64,000 bases of DNA from Microvelia longipes. Lineage: Eukaryota > Arthropoda > Insecta > Hemiptera > Veliidae. The position numbers and the translations under genes were made by a program. This document shows, piece after piece, positions 11,965 to 22,340 of this stretch. Where the stretch lies: assembly GCA_018340805.1 (NCBI GenBank), contig JACMZG010001914.1:50627543-50691542 (forward strand), in the 5' to 3' direction. The notes beneath the pieces are model-generated. The model was not told the origin of the DNA and made no database searches. It saw nothing but the letters and a program-made list of their open reading frames with translations. Each line of letters starts with the position of its first letter. The first letter of the stretch is position 1.

Positions 11965-12829
11965 CATAAAATGACTTGCATACTATACGCACTCAAACAC
12001 AGAGACCAATTGACTGAAATCACTCACGGAAAAGGAACAAGAAACGAGACGAAAAAACTTTACCAACTACTGAAAACTAACACTACAAAAGCACAACAAC
12101 ATTGGACTTATTACGGACTTAATGTTATAAATCAACTCCCTACTGACCTATTAACAATGTTTAAAACTATACATATACATAAGACTGACACGTTCAAAAA
12201 ACATTTACGAACTTACTTACTTAAAACTAGAAAACATAAAAAAGAAAAATAAATAAAACTAATAAATTAAAAAAAAAAAAAAAAATGTAGTCAGAAATTG
12301 ACAAACATGTATCTCCCCTGAGCAAGATTAATAACTACTTAAAAGATAAGGATAAGACTAGAATAGATTAAAATAATACCATAATGTATAAAAAAAAATA
12401 GAAAATAAATAAATTAAATAATATTAATAATAATGATAATGAAAATATTTATAATTAAGTTTAAATTTAAACTAAATAAATTAAATATGTATAGAACTAT
12501 TATGTTTAAAAATAATTATTTAAAAATATATTTTAATTTATAAATGTAATACAAAAATAAGTATGTGTATAATTAAAACTACCACAACGTAATTATGTAA
12601 AATTCAATTATTTACTAATATTTATTTTTAAATTTCTTAAATTATTTATGATCATTTACTTTGCATGTTTTTTTTTTATATTTTTTATTAGTTTTAAGTA
12701 AGTGCCACACAGCACAGGGTTTTCCAATTCTCCAGTGTGGCACTCAATCCTTTAATATAGATATTGTGAATATAATATTGTAATTCTGTATAAATTAAGA
12801 AATTTATTTAAAAAAAAAAAAAAAAAAAA
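11965..12829 (+). mobile_element. LINE 3' end inserted in the hairpin array
   Basis: Splits an array unit after CCATTTAAAG and ends with a 19-A tail, after which the unit resumes at GGTCTCTGAG. The frame from the insertion point to the stop at 12250-12252 encodes about 95 residues, with a C-terminal NQLPTDLLTMF and a TFKKHLRTYLL segment that resembles the (Y)N.LP...FK..L...L end of LINE ORF2 proteins. No RT core is present, so it is strongly 5' truncated. The 3' UTR is long and AT-rich. The short fused frame upstream of 11965 is the array, not gene sequence. Family assignment is tentative; the poly-A insertion itself is clear. Confidence 0.65.
12711..12744 (+). other. 3' UTR stem-loop of the inserted retroposon
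   Basis: AGTGCCACAC pairs perfectly with GTGTGGCACT across a 14-base loop, 67 bases before the poly-A tail. A 3' stem-loop at this place could serve reverse transcriptase recognition, as proposed for several LINE families; that role is inferred. Confidence 0.5.
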
Positions 12830-13803
12830 GGTCTCTGAGTAACCTTCTTCAGATGGTTACTCCCCAAAACTCTATGAGGGGAGTAACCATTTAAAGAAGG
12901 TCTCTGAGTAAACCTTCTTCAGATGGTTACTCCCCAACAACTCTATGAGGGGAGTAACCATTCAAAGAAGGTATCTGAGTAACCTTCTTCAGATGGTTAC
13001 TCCCCAACAACTCTATGGGGGAGTAACCATTTAAAGAAGGTCTCTGAGTAACCTTCTTCAGATGGTTACTCCCCAACAACTCTATGAGGGGAGTAACTAT
13101 TTAAAGAAGGTCTCTGAGAAACCTTCTTTAGATGGTTACTCCCCACCTCACTATGAAGAGAGTAACCTTTTTCAGATAGTTACTCCCGTACAACGCTATC
13201 TTTTATTACAAACTTCATGCTCCATAGTTTTATTTGTACCAAGTTATGTATTTTTTCCATATTTACAATTATTTAATGACATTTGTCATTTTTGTTTGAC
13301 ATTTTCATTTAATTTTAACAAATTCCTGTAACATCTTTATTCTTTTTGTAAAAAAAATCACAGTTTATTTTTAATTGACCGTGGAAATCTCATTGTGTAC
13401 GTTTTATCTCAAGTAAAATCGAGTTTGAAACAAGTGTTTTCAAAGTAAGTAAAACATTTAATGTCTTTACTTTCATGTTTCTGTAGCTCTATGTATTTTG
13501 CTTGAATCAAATTTGCTTCTATGTTGTCTATGTATCTTAGTTTTAGGTTTTGGCGTTTTATATTTTACTTCAAATCTTTATAATTACTTACACATTTATT
13601 TATAATTATTTATTGCTTTATTATCAATTTTAGTATATTTCATAATTATTATTTTAATTTTGAATATATATTTGCCTATTTATTTATGAGTTTATCACAT
13701 ATTAATGTATTCTATCTTTATAATATTTATTTTATTTCTATACGTTTATTCTAATATTCCTTTTCTGGTACTTTTATAGAAATTGGGTGCCTCATTGGTC
13801 CAT

Positions 13804-13955
13804 GTATTTTCACATCCTGCCCGATTAGAGGTTAAATATCTCCAGTTTATTTTTATTAAATTCATTATATTTCAATACTTTGTATGTATATTTTTACATC
13901 CTGCCCGATTAGAGGTTGAATATCTCCAGTTTATTTATATTCAATACTTTGTCTA
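13804..13955. repeat. Tandem duplication, 84-bp period
   Basis: Two copies of ACATCCTGCCCGATTAGAGG, starting at 13812 and 13896, each followed by an ATCTCCAGTTTATTT stretch, within the AT-rich core of the foldback-like element. Confidence 0.7.
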
Positions 13956-14227
13956 TAATGTCGCCCCACGGGTACTTATATAGAAAAGGTACCGCTGTTT
14001 AAGGGTCCCTTTTCTATGAAAGTGCCCTTTTCATCTTTCTTTGTTTTTCACATACATTTTTGCCCTTAAACCTTTCTTTTTCTTACTTTGTTATTAGGGA
14101 GTAACTATCTACATCAAATCCTTGGTTACTCCCTTTTGGGGAGTAACCATCTGGGGAGTAACTATCTAAAGAAGTACTACAACTATTTAATATATTCTTC
14201 AGCTCCTTAATTGTTATTGTGTTAGTT

Positions 14228-15690
14228 TAGTTTATTGTTACCATGTCAATTACTCTGATGAAGAGAGAATAAAGCCACTATCTTCACATTACTTTATTGT
14301 AAGCTGTCAATAGAATAATGTGTAATACTATATTTGTAATTTAAACATTAGCGTGTGTATATTGTATATTCTACCCGTAGTACCAACATAACACCGAAAA
14401 AATCCTAAAAATTGCCTAAAATTCCTAAAAATTTTACTAAAAAATTCTGTCAAGTTGGCAACACTTTCACTTTTCCTCCCTAGGGAGTAAAAGTACATTT
14501 ACAGTGTGAGGTAACACGACTGTAAGTAGAACTTACAAACAATACAAGGAGTAGATAAAGTAATTTTAGTCACTAGTTTTTTTAAACAAATTTCGATTTG
14601 AAATTTATCACGCTCAGAAGTAATTGTCAATCTTTACGACTTTTAAGGGATGGAAATCAATGATTGGTTGATTTTTTTCGTTTTTGTGGTTTGATCCCGA
14701 CGTCAGAAATATAAAAACCTAAAATTTTATACTGGCTTCAACAAATTTGCATGTATCTCAATTATGCAAAAGTATTTTCCGCGTCACTAAGCTTTAGAGA
14801 ACCTGTTTCAAGACTCAAAAATGCTCTTCTATAGTACTTTTTGTCATAACCAGTACGTCATCTACAAACGCCTTGACATATATGTCCAAACCAAAACCAC
14901 ACATACCTGTCTAAACCAACAGGTATTGAATTCAAGCTTTTCATTAATCCCGCATGGGGCGTTTCAAACCGAAAGGCGTAACTATATATCTATACGTATG
15001 ACCTTCATAGGTAAACCCAACATGTTTCTGACTGCTTTCGCCTAATGGTACATGCTACAATGAAACTACTTTTCACATCGAGGCTAGTAAAATGGTACAC
15101 GTTACCGCACTGAGAAATTAAAGTTTTTACATTTTTACGTAAATCTTAGCAAATACTCGCTCTTTCCCTCCTCGATAACCTTAAATTCGATTATTCTATC
15201 GATTTTTTTACGAACCTTATCGCGAAGTCAACAAGGTATAAGACATGATTTTTCACAAAACGGGTTTTTATCACTGGATAATTAAAACTTGTTTAAAATT
15301 CATTTTACTTAATTTAAGACAAAATAGTCGTAAAATAATGTAATGTTTACGTAAAAATTGTAATTAAAACGAAAAATAAAAAAATAACGTCACAAATGTA
15401 CAGCTATGGGACCTAGCTACTCTGTAAGTATAGTAGTGTCCTCCCTTTGAGTATTAGTCTCTTTGTTGCAATCTGACAGAGCTACCAGCGTCATTATTTC
15501 CACCAGCATCAGCACTTTTCTTAGACTCGCTATCGTTTTTCCTCCTACATTAGCAATACACATTCCTTACCAACACCAGACTCAGTATTCATTTAGTTTA
15601 TGTTTTCTGTTATTTTGATCTCATTTTTATTATCACTAGGAAATTTATATTTTTTTGTTTTCGCACAGAAACACGCCAGTCCCTCTCCTC
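14228..15690. other. No recognisable feature
   Basis: AT-rich sequence with a small CCTAAAAATT-type duplication at 14400-14435. A 74-codon frame at 14821-15045 has no family signature. No inverted repeats of note. Confidence 0.45.
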
Positions 15691-15695
15691 TACAC

Positions 15696-15815
15696 TCATA
15701 ACTTGCTATACACCATACTTCGCACATAACTTGCTATACACCATACTTCGCACATAACTTGCTATACACCATACTTCGCACATAACTTGCTATACACATA
15801 CTTCGCACATAACTT
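15696..15815. repeat. 28-bp tandem repeat, about 4 copies
   Basis: Units beginning CATAACTTGCTATACACCAT start at about 15698, 15725, 15753 and 15781, with a final shortened unit. Copies are nearly identical. An A-rich tract follows (15822-15890). Confidence 0.9.
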
Positions 15816-16301
15816 AAAAGAGAAAAACGAAAAAAAAAAATAAAAAAATAAAAATAAAAAGTGAAAAATCAAAAATAGATAAAAATCAAGAAATCAGATG
15901 AAATCCATTCAAACAACAAAACTGATACTAAGACTTTAAAATATCAGCAATTGTACTCTTTTCAATTTGTTTTCAATCTATAAACTCAAGCAAATAAATC
16001 TAACTTTCCGCTCCAAGTAATTGTAGTGCAATATCTATGTTACTCACTCCATTTATTTCATTTAAATGTATAGTTCACAAACTTTCCTAAAGGAAACACA
16101 AACGAGATGCCAAATTTGGATAATTTTTTTCTCCATCTTCAAGATAAATCAAATAATAACTGTCACAAAATAGAATTGAGGTTATTAAACAAACATAAAA
16201 TTATTGAAGAGGTTTCTATCACAGATCTAAATTTAAAGCTGAAGCACCCTTGACATGCATTATTTATTTTGTATTTGTTTATTCGTGTTTTTCTATTATG
16301 T

Positions 16302-16386
16302 TTACTTTTCCTCTTTTATACCGTAAGAATATAGGAAAGGTATCGTGTTTGTAAAATATCTAATACCGGATGAAAATAAAATAGGG
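16302..16386 (-). repeat. Family A repeat, right-end fragment
   Basis: TTTTCCTCTTTTATACCGTA, ATATAGGAAAGG and the degraded CCGGATGAAAA block match the right terminus of family A in minus orientation. A 27-bp duplication (16431-16487) follows, then the 49-bp array, so this is the start of a single expanded family A copy. Confidence 0.7.
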
Positions 16387-16503
16387 ACTAGTAAAAAAGA
16401 TATTTTAATGAAAATGTAAAACGTAAAATGTAAAAATATTCTAAAGTAATGATTTTGTAAAAATATTCTAAAGTAATGATTTTGTAAAAATAATGATATG
16501 CAT

Positions 16504-16840
16504 TTTCACGAAGTTGTCGTCTGTTATCACCGTATTTTCACGAAGTTGTCTGTCTGTACGTGCGTGTCTGCCTTATCACCGTATTTCACGAAGTTGTCTG
16601 TCTGTATGTGCATGTCTGCGTTATCACCGTATTTTCACGAAGTTGTCTGTCTGTATGTGCATGTTTGCGTTATCACCGTATTTTCACGAAGTTGTCTGTC
16701 TGTATGTGCGTGTCTGCGTTATCACCGTATTTTCACGAAGTTGTCTGTCTGTATGTGCATGTCTGCGTTATCACCGTATTTTCACGAAGTTGTCTGTCTG
16801 TATGTGCATGTTTGCGTTATCACCGTATTTTCACGAAGTT
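16504..16840 (+). repeat. 49-bp tandem array derived from family A
   Basis: About seven copies of a 49-bp unit containing CACGAAGTTGTCTGTCTGTA and GCGTTATCACCGTATTTT; successive unit marks fall at 16631, 16680 and 16729. The unit corresponds to the family A segment that reads CAAAGTTGTCTGTCTGTATG and TTATCATCGTAGC at 30160-30205. The three overlapping frames across it are artefacts, as 49 is not a multiple of three. Confidence 0.9.
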
Positions 16841-17262
16841 TGAAAGCGTACTTGGGGGCAAGGCTACAGATAACTTAGGAAACGGGCCCGTGAAAGGGGC
16901 GGGCGAAATGGTTATTTAAATTAAAGGTTTTGTAAGGCTGGTAAAGGGTGGACGGCGATAATTCAAGCCATTTTGACGTGCCACAGATAGAGAACAATAT
17001 GATTATAGATAAAAGATTAATTAATAAGATCAAACTAAACTTAATACTTAATTTACCGGAGAGGAGGGAACGCGGGGGCCGAACTCGAAGTAGACTGACA
17101 ATTCCCGGGATTTCGCAAGGTTCTAGGGCCTCCGGAGCAGGGCTACCAACATACTAACAACAAAAGCGGACAAGACAGAAGGACACCACAAGGATCAAGG
17201 AATAATTCTAAATTAAGACCTACAATGCAAGGAATACCCCTTGGGTCCCCCTTTACATCACA
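16841..17262 (-). repeat. 3' LTR (element orientation minus)
   Basis: 422 bases that share GGGCAAGGCTA, ACTTAGGAAACGGGCCCGTG and GGGTGGACGGCGATAATTC with the copy at 19400. Differences are a few indels and substitutions (for example ACAGATAAC against AGATAAC), so it is not a very recent insertion, or the indels are sequencing errors. Confidence 0.85.
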
Positions 17263-17277
17263 TCCTCCCCCCCTTCT
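17263..17277 (-). other. Polypurine tract
   Basis: On the minus strand AGAAGGGGGGGAGGA lies immediately before the TG of the 3' LTR, as expected for a plus-strand DNA primer. Confidence 0.75.
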
Positions 17278-17382
17278 GGCAGGCAGAGAAAAGAAACTAT
17301 CACCTGACACTTGGCTGAATTAATAAAGAATAGACAATAAATTAATTATACATAGTTAAATTATACAACAACACTATACTGT

Positions 17383-17560
17383 CTTACCACACAACAATTG
17401 ACAATTCAATTGATTGTGTGATTCAAGTAATAGTGTGGAAACCTTACTTACAAAGTATTCCCTAATTTTAATCTACGGGACAACACTTTACATTATTTAA
17501 AAGACAACAATACACAATAAATCACAATTTAAATAATAAATGTTATTAAATATATATATT
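17383..17560. repeat. Internal inverted repeat, left arm
   Basis: Begins CTTACCACACAACAATTGAC. By base-by-base reading it is identical over about 170 bases to the reverse complement of 19199-19376, and passes into a T-rich stretch. Confidence 0.85.
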
Positions 17561-19127
17561 TTTCTTTTTTTTTTTTTCCTTTTTTTTTTGTTGTTTTGAT
17601 TTTGGTTACCGGTAAAACTTGATCGTTTATTTTGGTTGTTGGGATAAGTCCTTGTCTTTTGTAGTTAGAATTACTTAGTCTTACAGTTTAAATAATCCCT
17701 AAGTATAATAAAATATATATTTATTTATAATATTGGCTTGAAAACTATCCTGCCACTTGGCTTTCTAAATAAAAATTATTATATTTTGCATTAAAAGATG
17801 TGTCACAAATGTAATTTTACTATGTTTAAATATTTAGTTAGAGTTACCATGGGTAATCTTGATTTATTTGGATAATTAATTTTATTAAATTTTGAAAACT
17901 TGGTTTTCTGAAAACTACTATTACTGGTAATTTTCAGCAGTAGACAATTATATAATATTTTTTTTAATTTGAATCTTTAAGTTCAAAAATGGAATCCTTG
18001 GTAAAACTAACATCTTATTCTAATTATATTAACATGTTAATGTAAAATCAAATAGTTTATTCGTGGGAATATGTTTAAACTATGTTTTCACGAATCGATT
18101 CTAAGAATCATTAAAATTAAATAAATCTAATGATTGAGCTCCTGTAGATTTGATAGTGGGGATTGCTGAAATTCAAGTTGAAATTCAAATTTTTTTTTCC
18201 ACCAAAGTCGAAACCTTACCCAAGGGGGGGATGATCAGTATATAACTGTTGTGATATTGTAGTTGTTACACAATCAGTTATTATACTGAACAATTTGAAT
18301 TTATGTTAACATTAATCTTAATGTATATGTTTTATTCTTAAGTAATTCTCAAATGGCGTCCTCATCTTCTCTTCCTCAATCATAACAAGTCTTTATAAGT
18401 TCCTCTTGGGGTTCTGGTCGATTTGTGCATTTATTTGGAAACCCGTACAGCAAAATCATACAGCAATTAAGTATGTGATGTCAAGAATGCAGAGTGCTAT
18501 TTGAAAACTGATTTATTTCTTAGTTAGAATTTTAACTGAATGTTATTCCTGCTGACTAGAATTCTACCATCAAGAAACAAAAGAAGATAAAAATAACATC
18601 TAAAAGAGTTGGTGAAATTTCATCTTTGTTCAGCATCATGTTTATTGGTAAATAGTTCAATAAATTATGAGTGCTGGTGAATGGTTCTACATCAGGTTGC
18701 CAACTACTTGTAACCTGTTATGTATTTATTTAATTTAAAAGTTAAATGCTTCAAGCTTGGCCAAGCAAATTTAATCTTTCATAGACAACTAGATCCATGC
18801 TCTCTGGATTTAGTCTTGGACTTAAAAGGATGTTCGTGTTGTTCAAAACCATTTAAGTGATAAGGTGATCCACCATTTCAGACTTATTTTGTATTTGCAT
18901 CAAGAAACCAATATCTAAACTGTTAATCAAATTTGAAGATTGAGCTACCATGACCGGAAAAATGTACTTATTGACCAGTATCTCTGAGTTGGAGCTGAGC
19001 TTTTGACTTGTGGGAAACTTCTACTACCAGGATTAATTAATTAATTTAAAAAAAAAAAATAATAAAAAAAAAATAAATAAATAAAATAAAAAAAAAAATA
19101 AAAATAAAAATAAATAAATAAATAAAA

Positions 19128-19159
<32 letters not shown>

Positions 19160-19160
19160 A

Positions 19161-19196
<36 letters not shown>
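17561..19196. other. Interior of LTR element, no frame
   Basis: T-rich at the left (17560-17590) and A-rich at the right (19045-19196), with about 1.4 kb of ordinary AT-rich sequence between. Stops occur in all frames. The longest hint is a 35-codon minus frame near 18850-18960 with no family signature. Confidence 0.6.
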
Positions 19197-19201
<5 letters not shown>

Positions 19202-19376
19202 TATTATATTTAATAACATTTATTATTTAAATTGTGATTTATTGTGTATTGTTGTCTTTTAAATAATGTAAAGTGTTGTCCCGTAGATTAAAATTAGGGA
19301 ATACTTTGTAAGTAAGGTTTCCACACTATTACTTGAATCACACAATCAATTGAATTGTCAATTGTTGTGTGGTAAG
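19197..19376. repeat. Internal inverted repeat, right arm
   Basis: Ends GTTGTGTGGTAAG and is the complement of the left arm. It adjoins the primer-binding-like site, whereas the left arm stands about 120 bases from the purine tract, so the inverted repeat is not symmetric within the element. Confidence 0.85.
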
Positions 19377-19379
19377 TAA

Positions 19380-19396
19380 CCACGCTCTGCCACCAA
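19380..19396 (-). other. Primer-binding-site-like sequence
   Basis: Reverse strand TTGGTGGCAGAGCGTGG starts a few bases after the CA end of the 5' LTR. It contains the TGG expected opposite a tRNA 3' CCA. Which tRNA is not determined. Confidence 0.6.
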
Positions 19397-19399
19397 ATC

Positions 19400-19814
19400 T
19401 GAAGCGTAGTTGGGGGCAAGGCTAGATAACTTAGGAAACGGGCCCGTGAAAGGGGCGGACGAAATAGTTATTTAAATTAAAGGTTTTGTAAGGGCTGGTA
19501 AAGGGTGGACGGCGATAATTCAAGCCATTTTGACGTGCCACAGATAGAGAACAATATGATTATAGATAAAAGATTAATTAATAAGATCAAACTAAACTTA
19601 ATACTTAATTTACCGGAGAGGGGGAACGCGGGGGCCGAACTCGAAGTAGACTGACCATTCCCGGATTTCGCAAGGTTCTAGGCCTCCGGGGCAGGGCTAC
19701 CAACATACTAACAACAAAAGCGGACAAGGCAGAAGGACACCACAAGGATCAAGGAATAATTCTAAATTAAGACCTACAATGCAAGAATACCCCTTGGGTC
19801 CCCTTTACATCACA
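19400..19814 (-). repeat. 5' LTR (element orientation minus)
   Basis: 415 bases, direct repeat of 16841-17262. Boundaries were chosen by TG/CA ends and by the exact return of the interrupted 49-bp array at 19815. Confidence 0.85.
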
Positions 19815-19853
19815 AGTTGTCTGTCTGTATGTGCATGTTTGCGTTATCACCGT
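19815..19853 (+). repeat. Distal remnant of the 49-bp array
   Basis: AGTTGTCTGTCTGTATGTGC followed by GTTTGCGTTATCACCGT completes the unit broken by the LTR element and ends the array. Confidence 0.85.
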
Positions 19854-20039
19854 GTCTCCTAAAAAACTATCTTCAAGTCAAGTAGTGCTATATACGGAAA
19901 ATATTTTTTATTATGCAAATCTCAAAGATTCATTAAATGCGGATATATGTTTCAATCGTCAGCCATCGTAAGTGCCTGTACAGATAAGTTATAACAAATT
20001 AAAATAACAAATCACATCAGAAATGCCAAATTAAATTCG

Positions 20040-20692
20040 TATGCGGGGAATCTCGCAACTTTTCGCTACGCTCATCTTCCCCGCTTTGGACTCGCTTCAC
20101 TCGTTCTTAGATAGTAAATGCATCCGTATTATTCTCAGCGGTCACCCACACAGCACTGACCACGCTCAATGCTTCTTAATTTTTATGATCCAACAAAAAT
20201 CATAGATATACTTGTCGTATTGAAACGAAACGTAGTTAGTTATTTATTTGGTAATGGTACCAAATTTCTTGTACCACCAAATTTCTTGTACCAATCACTT
20301 GTACCAAATTTCAAGTCAATTGGACCATTTTCCAATTTTTCCAATTTTATAAAAAAAAGTACACAAGTCATTCAATAAAAATGTAACTGCTGATAATTAG
20401 ATTAAACTTAGCACGTATGTTAGTCCTATACATAGTCACATGCGTGCCAAATCTCAACTCTCTAGCATAAATACACTAGGCGCACTTTGTGTCTGATAAC
20501 AGACACACTCACACAAACACACACACACACTCACACACACATACAGACTTCTTTGCGAAAAACACTTAGGAGGCCTTAAAAAGGCTGAAACGGATAATTT
20601 CAGTGACATCCCGGTTTCGGATATTCTTGCAAACTCGTTACTTTTTCTATATACCTACGGTATAAATGAGGAAAAGTAAAAACAACCCAAAT
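20040..20692 (+). repeat. Family A repeat
   Basis: Diverged left end (GCGGGGAATCTCGCAACTTT), intact CTTTGGACTCGCTTCACTCG module, and right end CTACGGTATAAATGAGG. A middle segment around TCATTTTTCGCG is deleted. A local triplication of a TTCTTGTACCA phrase occurs at 20260-20310. Confidence 0.8.
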
Positions 20693-21869
20693 AAGCAAAA
20701 TTACTTAAACACAAACCCGGAAATAATTATTGTTCAAGTATTTTTGCTTTTTTTGTGTTTCTCTATTATTTTTCTTTCTTTATTAATTAATTCTGATTTA
20801 ATTTGTTTTAATTTTTTGTAACTTATCTGTAGAGGCACTAATAATGGTCTCATGTTAGTTTGTAGAAAGCTATTATAACAAAGTTTACATTGTTATAATA
20901 CTTTCATTATAATACTTCTGATTGTTATAAGAATAATACAGTACTTACGTCTCACAGGTTAAGTAAGTCCAAAAAGAACTCAGTAGTTTAGGAATAAGAA
21001 TGTATAACTTACTAAATAAGAGAAACAAAGATTTAGATACAAACGCTGTGATAAACATAAAGACTTTTTTCTTTTAATCCTTGTTATAGTGTAGATGAGT
21101 TTTTTTAAATTAGGTGATTATTGTTAATGTTGCGTTTTTATTTATTTTTGACTGTGATATTACTTTTAAGTATGTTACTATTATGATATAAGTGAATTGT
21201 AAGACGATCGTAAATTCATGAATATGTTTACTACAAATAAACTATACATTATTATTATTATTATTATTTTGTACCTACGGTTTAAATAAATGAGGAATAT
21301 AAAACAAAACTGAATAAATTTTCCCTCCTTACTTATAATAGAGAACAGAGTTGATATTTCTTTATTTTTAAACATTTGATTAGAGGCTGGCTGTTTGCTA
21401 GAGGCATGTGTGTGAATAGCTGTCCTGTAAAGTATTAGAAAGTCGTTATTTAGAAAAACTTTTTTACTCCAACTTTTTACTGGAGGGCTTTTCTTTTGTT
21501 TTCTTTCTTAATATAACAATAAACACTATATGATACTTAGTTTTTGTTTTTATAGAAAAAGTTTATTTCTTTTAGAGGATATTATTATAGCTTCTTGCAA
21601 TATATAATTAGAGTTTAGAGAAATATTATTAAAGGCTCTTGGATTTTATTATTTTATTAATACGCTTTTCTAGAGGTTATTATAGCCTCTAAAATTTTAT
21701 TACTAGGGAACGTGATAAATTCATTGCTGAACATGGACCTTATCCTCCTCACGTATTTGATTTCTCCAATATTCTTAAAAACACAGGGCGTGAAGTGGCC
21801 TACATTTAACATTTCAATGTCATTTTGATTTTTTATCGATTTTATTGTTTTATTGTTTTTTTAATTTTT
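20693..21869. other. No recognisable feature
   Basis: AT-rich. A short ATT trinucleotide run occurs at 21250-21268. Weak repetition of TTCTAGAGG with TTATTATAGC at 21575-21690. Confidence 0.4.
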
Positions 21870-22340
21870 TATTGTTTGACGCGTATCGATGCAGCTGTTT
21901 GACATGTATCGATGTAGCTGTTTGACATATTTTGATAGAGTTTATTTAACAGTATTGATGTAGCTGCTTGACAAATATTAATTATCTTGTATGACCCGTA
22001 TCGATTCTATTATTTGGAGTCTATTGTATGACCCGTATCGATTCTATTATTTGGAGTCTATTGTATGACCCGTATCGATTCTATTATTTGGAGTCTATTG
22101 TTTGACCCGTATCGATTCTATTATTTGGGGTCTATTGTATGACCCGTATCGATTATATTATTTGGGTCTATTGTATGACCCGTATCGATTCTATTATTTG
22201 GAGTCTATTGTATGACCCGTATCGATTATATTATTTGGAGTCTATTGTATGACCGTATCGATTCTATTATTTGGAGTCTATTGTTTGACCCGTATCGATT
22301 GAGCTGCATACAGATACCGATACATCTTTTTGACCTGTAA
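21870..22340 (+). repeat. 37-bp tandem array with degenerate edges
   Basis: About eight 37-bp units of TATTGTATGACCCGTATCGA plus TTCTATTATTTGGAGTC between 21990 and 22300 (for example starts at 22022 and 22059). Each side shows older, shorter variants such as GCTGTTTGACATGTATCGAT, suggesting the 37-bp unit grew from a shorter repeat. Confidence 0.9.

Larger units (their letters stand above)
11586..13176 (+). repeat. 70-bp tandem array of palindromic units
   Basis: Unit starts, marked by ATGGTTACTCCCC, fall at 11641, 11711, 11782, 11852 and 11920, then after an insertion at 12853, 12923, 12993, 13062 and 13132. Spacing is 68-71 bases. Each unit holds an 11-bp perfect stem, GGTTACTCCCC with GGGGAGTAACC, around AACAACTCTATGA. 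The stem extends through the flanking CCTTCTT/AAGAAGG, giving a hairpin of about 60 bases separated by CTCTGAGTA. Confidence 0.9.
11503..14227. mobile_element. Foldback-like element with hairpin-unit array
   Basis: The two ends are inverted copies. AACTAACACAATAACAATTA at 11503 matches the complement of the end at 14227, and similarity extends through AGGAGCTGAAGAATATATT and CTTCTTTAGATAGTTACTCC (about 100 bases per side; the left arm has about 13 extra bases). Inside lie tandem palindromic units, an inserted LINE tail, an AT-rich core (13200-14095) and a short remnant of units on the right (14095-14170). Long terminal inverted repeats with simple tandem sub-repeats are the defining layout of foldback elements. 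No transposase is encoded, so it is non-autonomous. No target duplication was identified. Confidence 0.65.
16841..19814 (-). mobile_element. Non-autonomous LTR retrotransposon
   Basis: A 2974-base insertion flanked by AGTT on both sides (16837-16840 and 19815-19818), which interrupts the 49-bp array so that the array continues in register afterwards. Two direct repeats of about 415-422 bases bound it, starting TG and ending CA. Read on the minus strand, a primer-binding-site-like TTGGTGGCAGAGCGTGG follows the 5' LTR and a purine tract precedes the 3' LTR. The 2137-base interior has no gag or pol frame, so it would need proteins from another element, like large LTR derivatives. The superfamily is unknown, though a 4-bp duplication is compatible with Gypsy or BEL types. 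Confidence 0.85.

Noticed and set aside
16493..16919. Three overlapping long frames of about 120 codons as a repetitive protein
   Set aside because: They arise from a 49-bp tandem array, which cycles through all three frames; no start context or family support.
19380..19396. Assigning the primer tRNA of the LTR element
   Set aside because: The match to a particular tRNA 3' end cannot be decided without the species' tRNA set.
21990..22300. 37-bp array as a CRISPR
   Set aside because: Units are directly contiguous with no variable spacers, in a eukaryotic repeat context.
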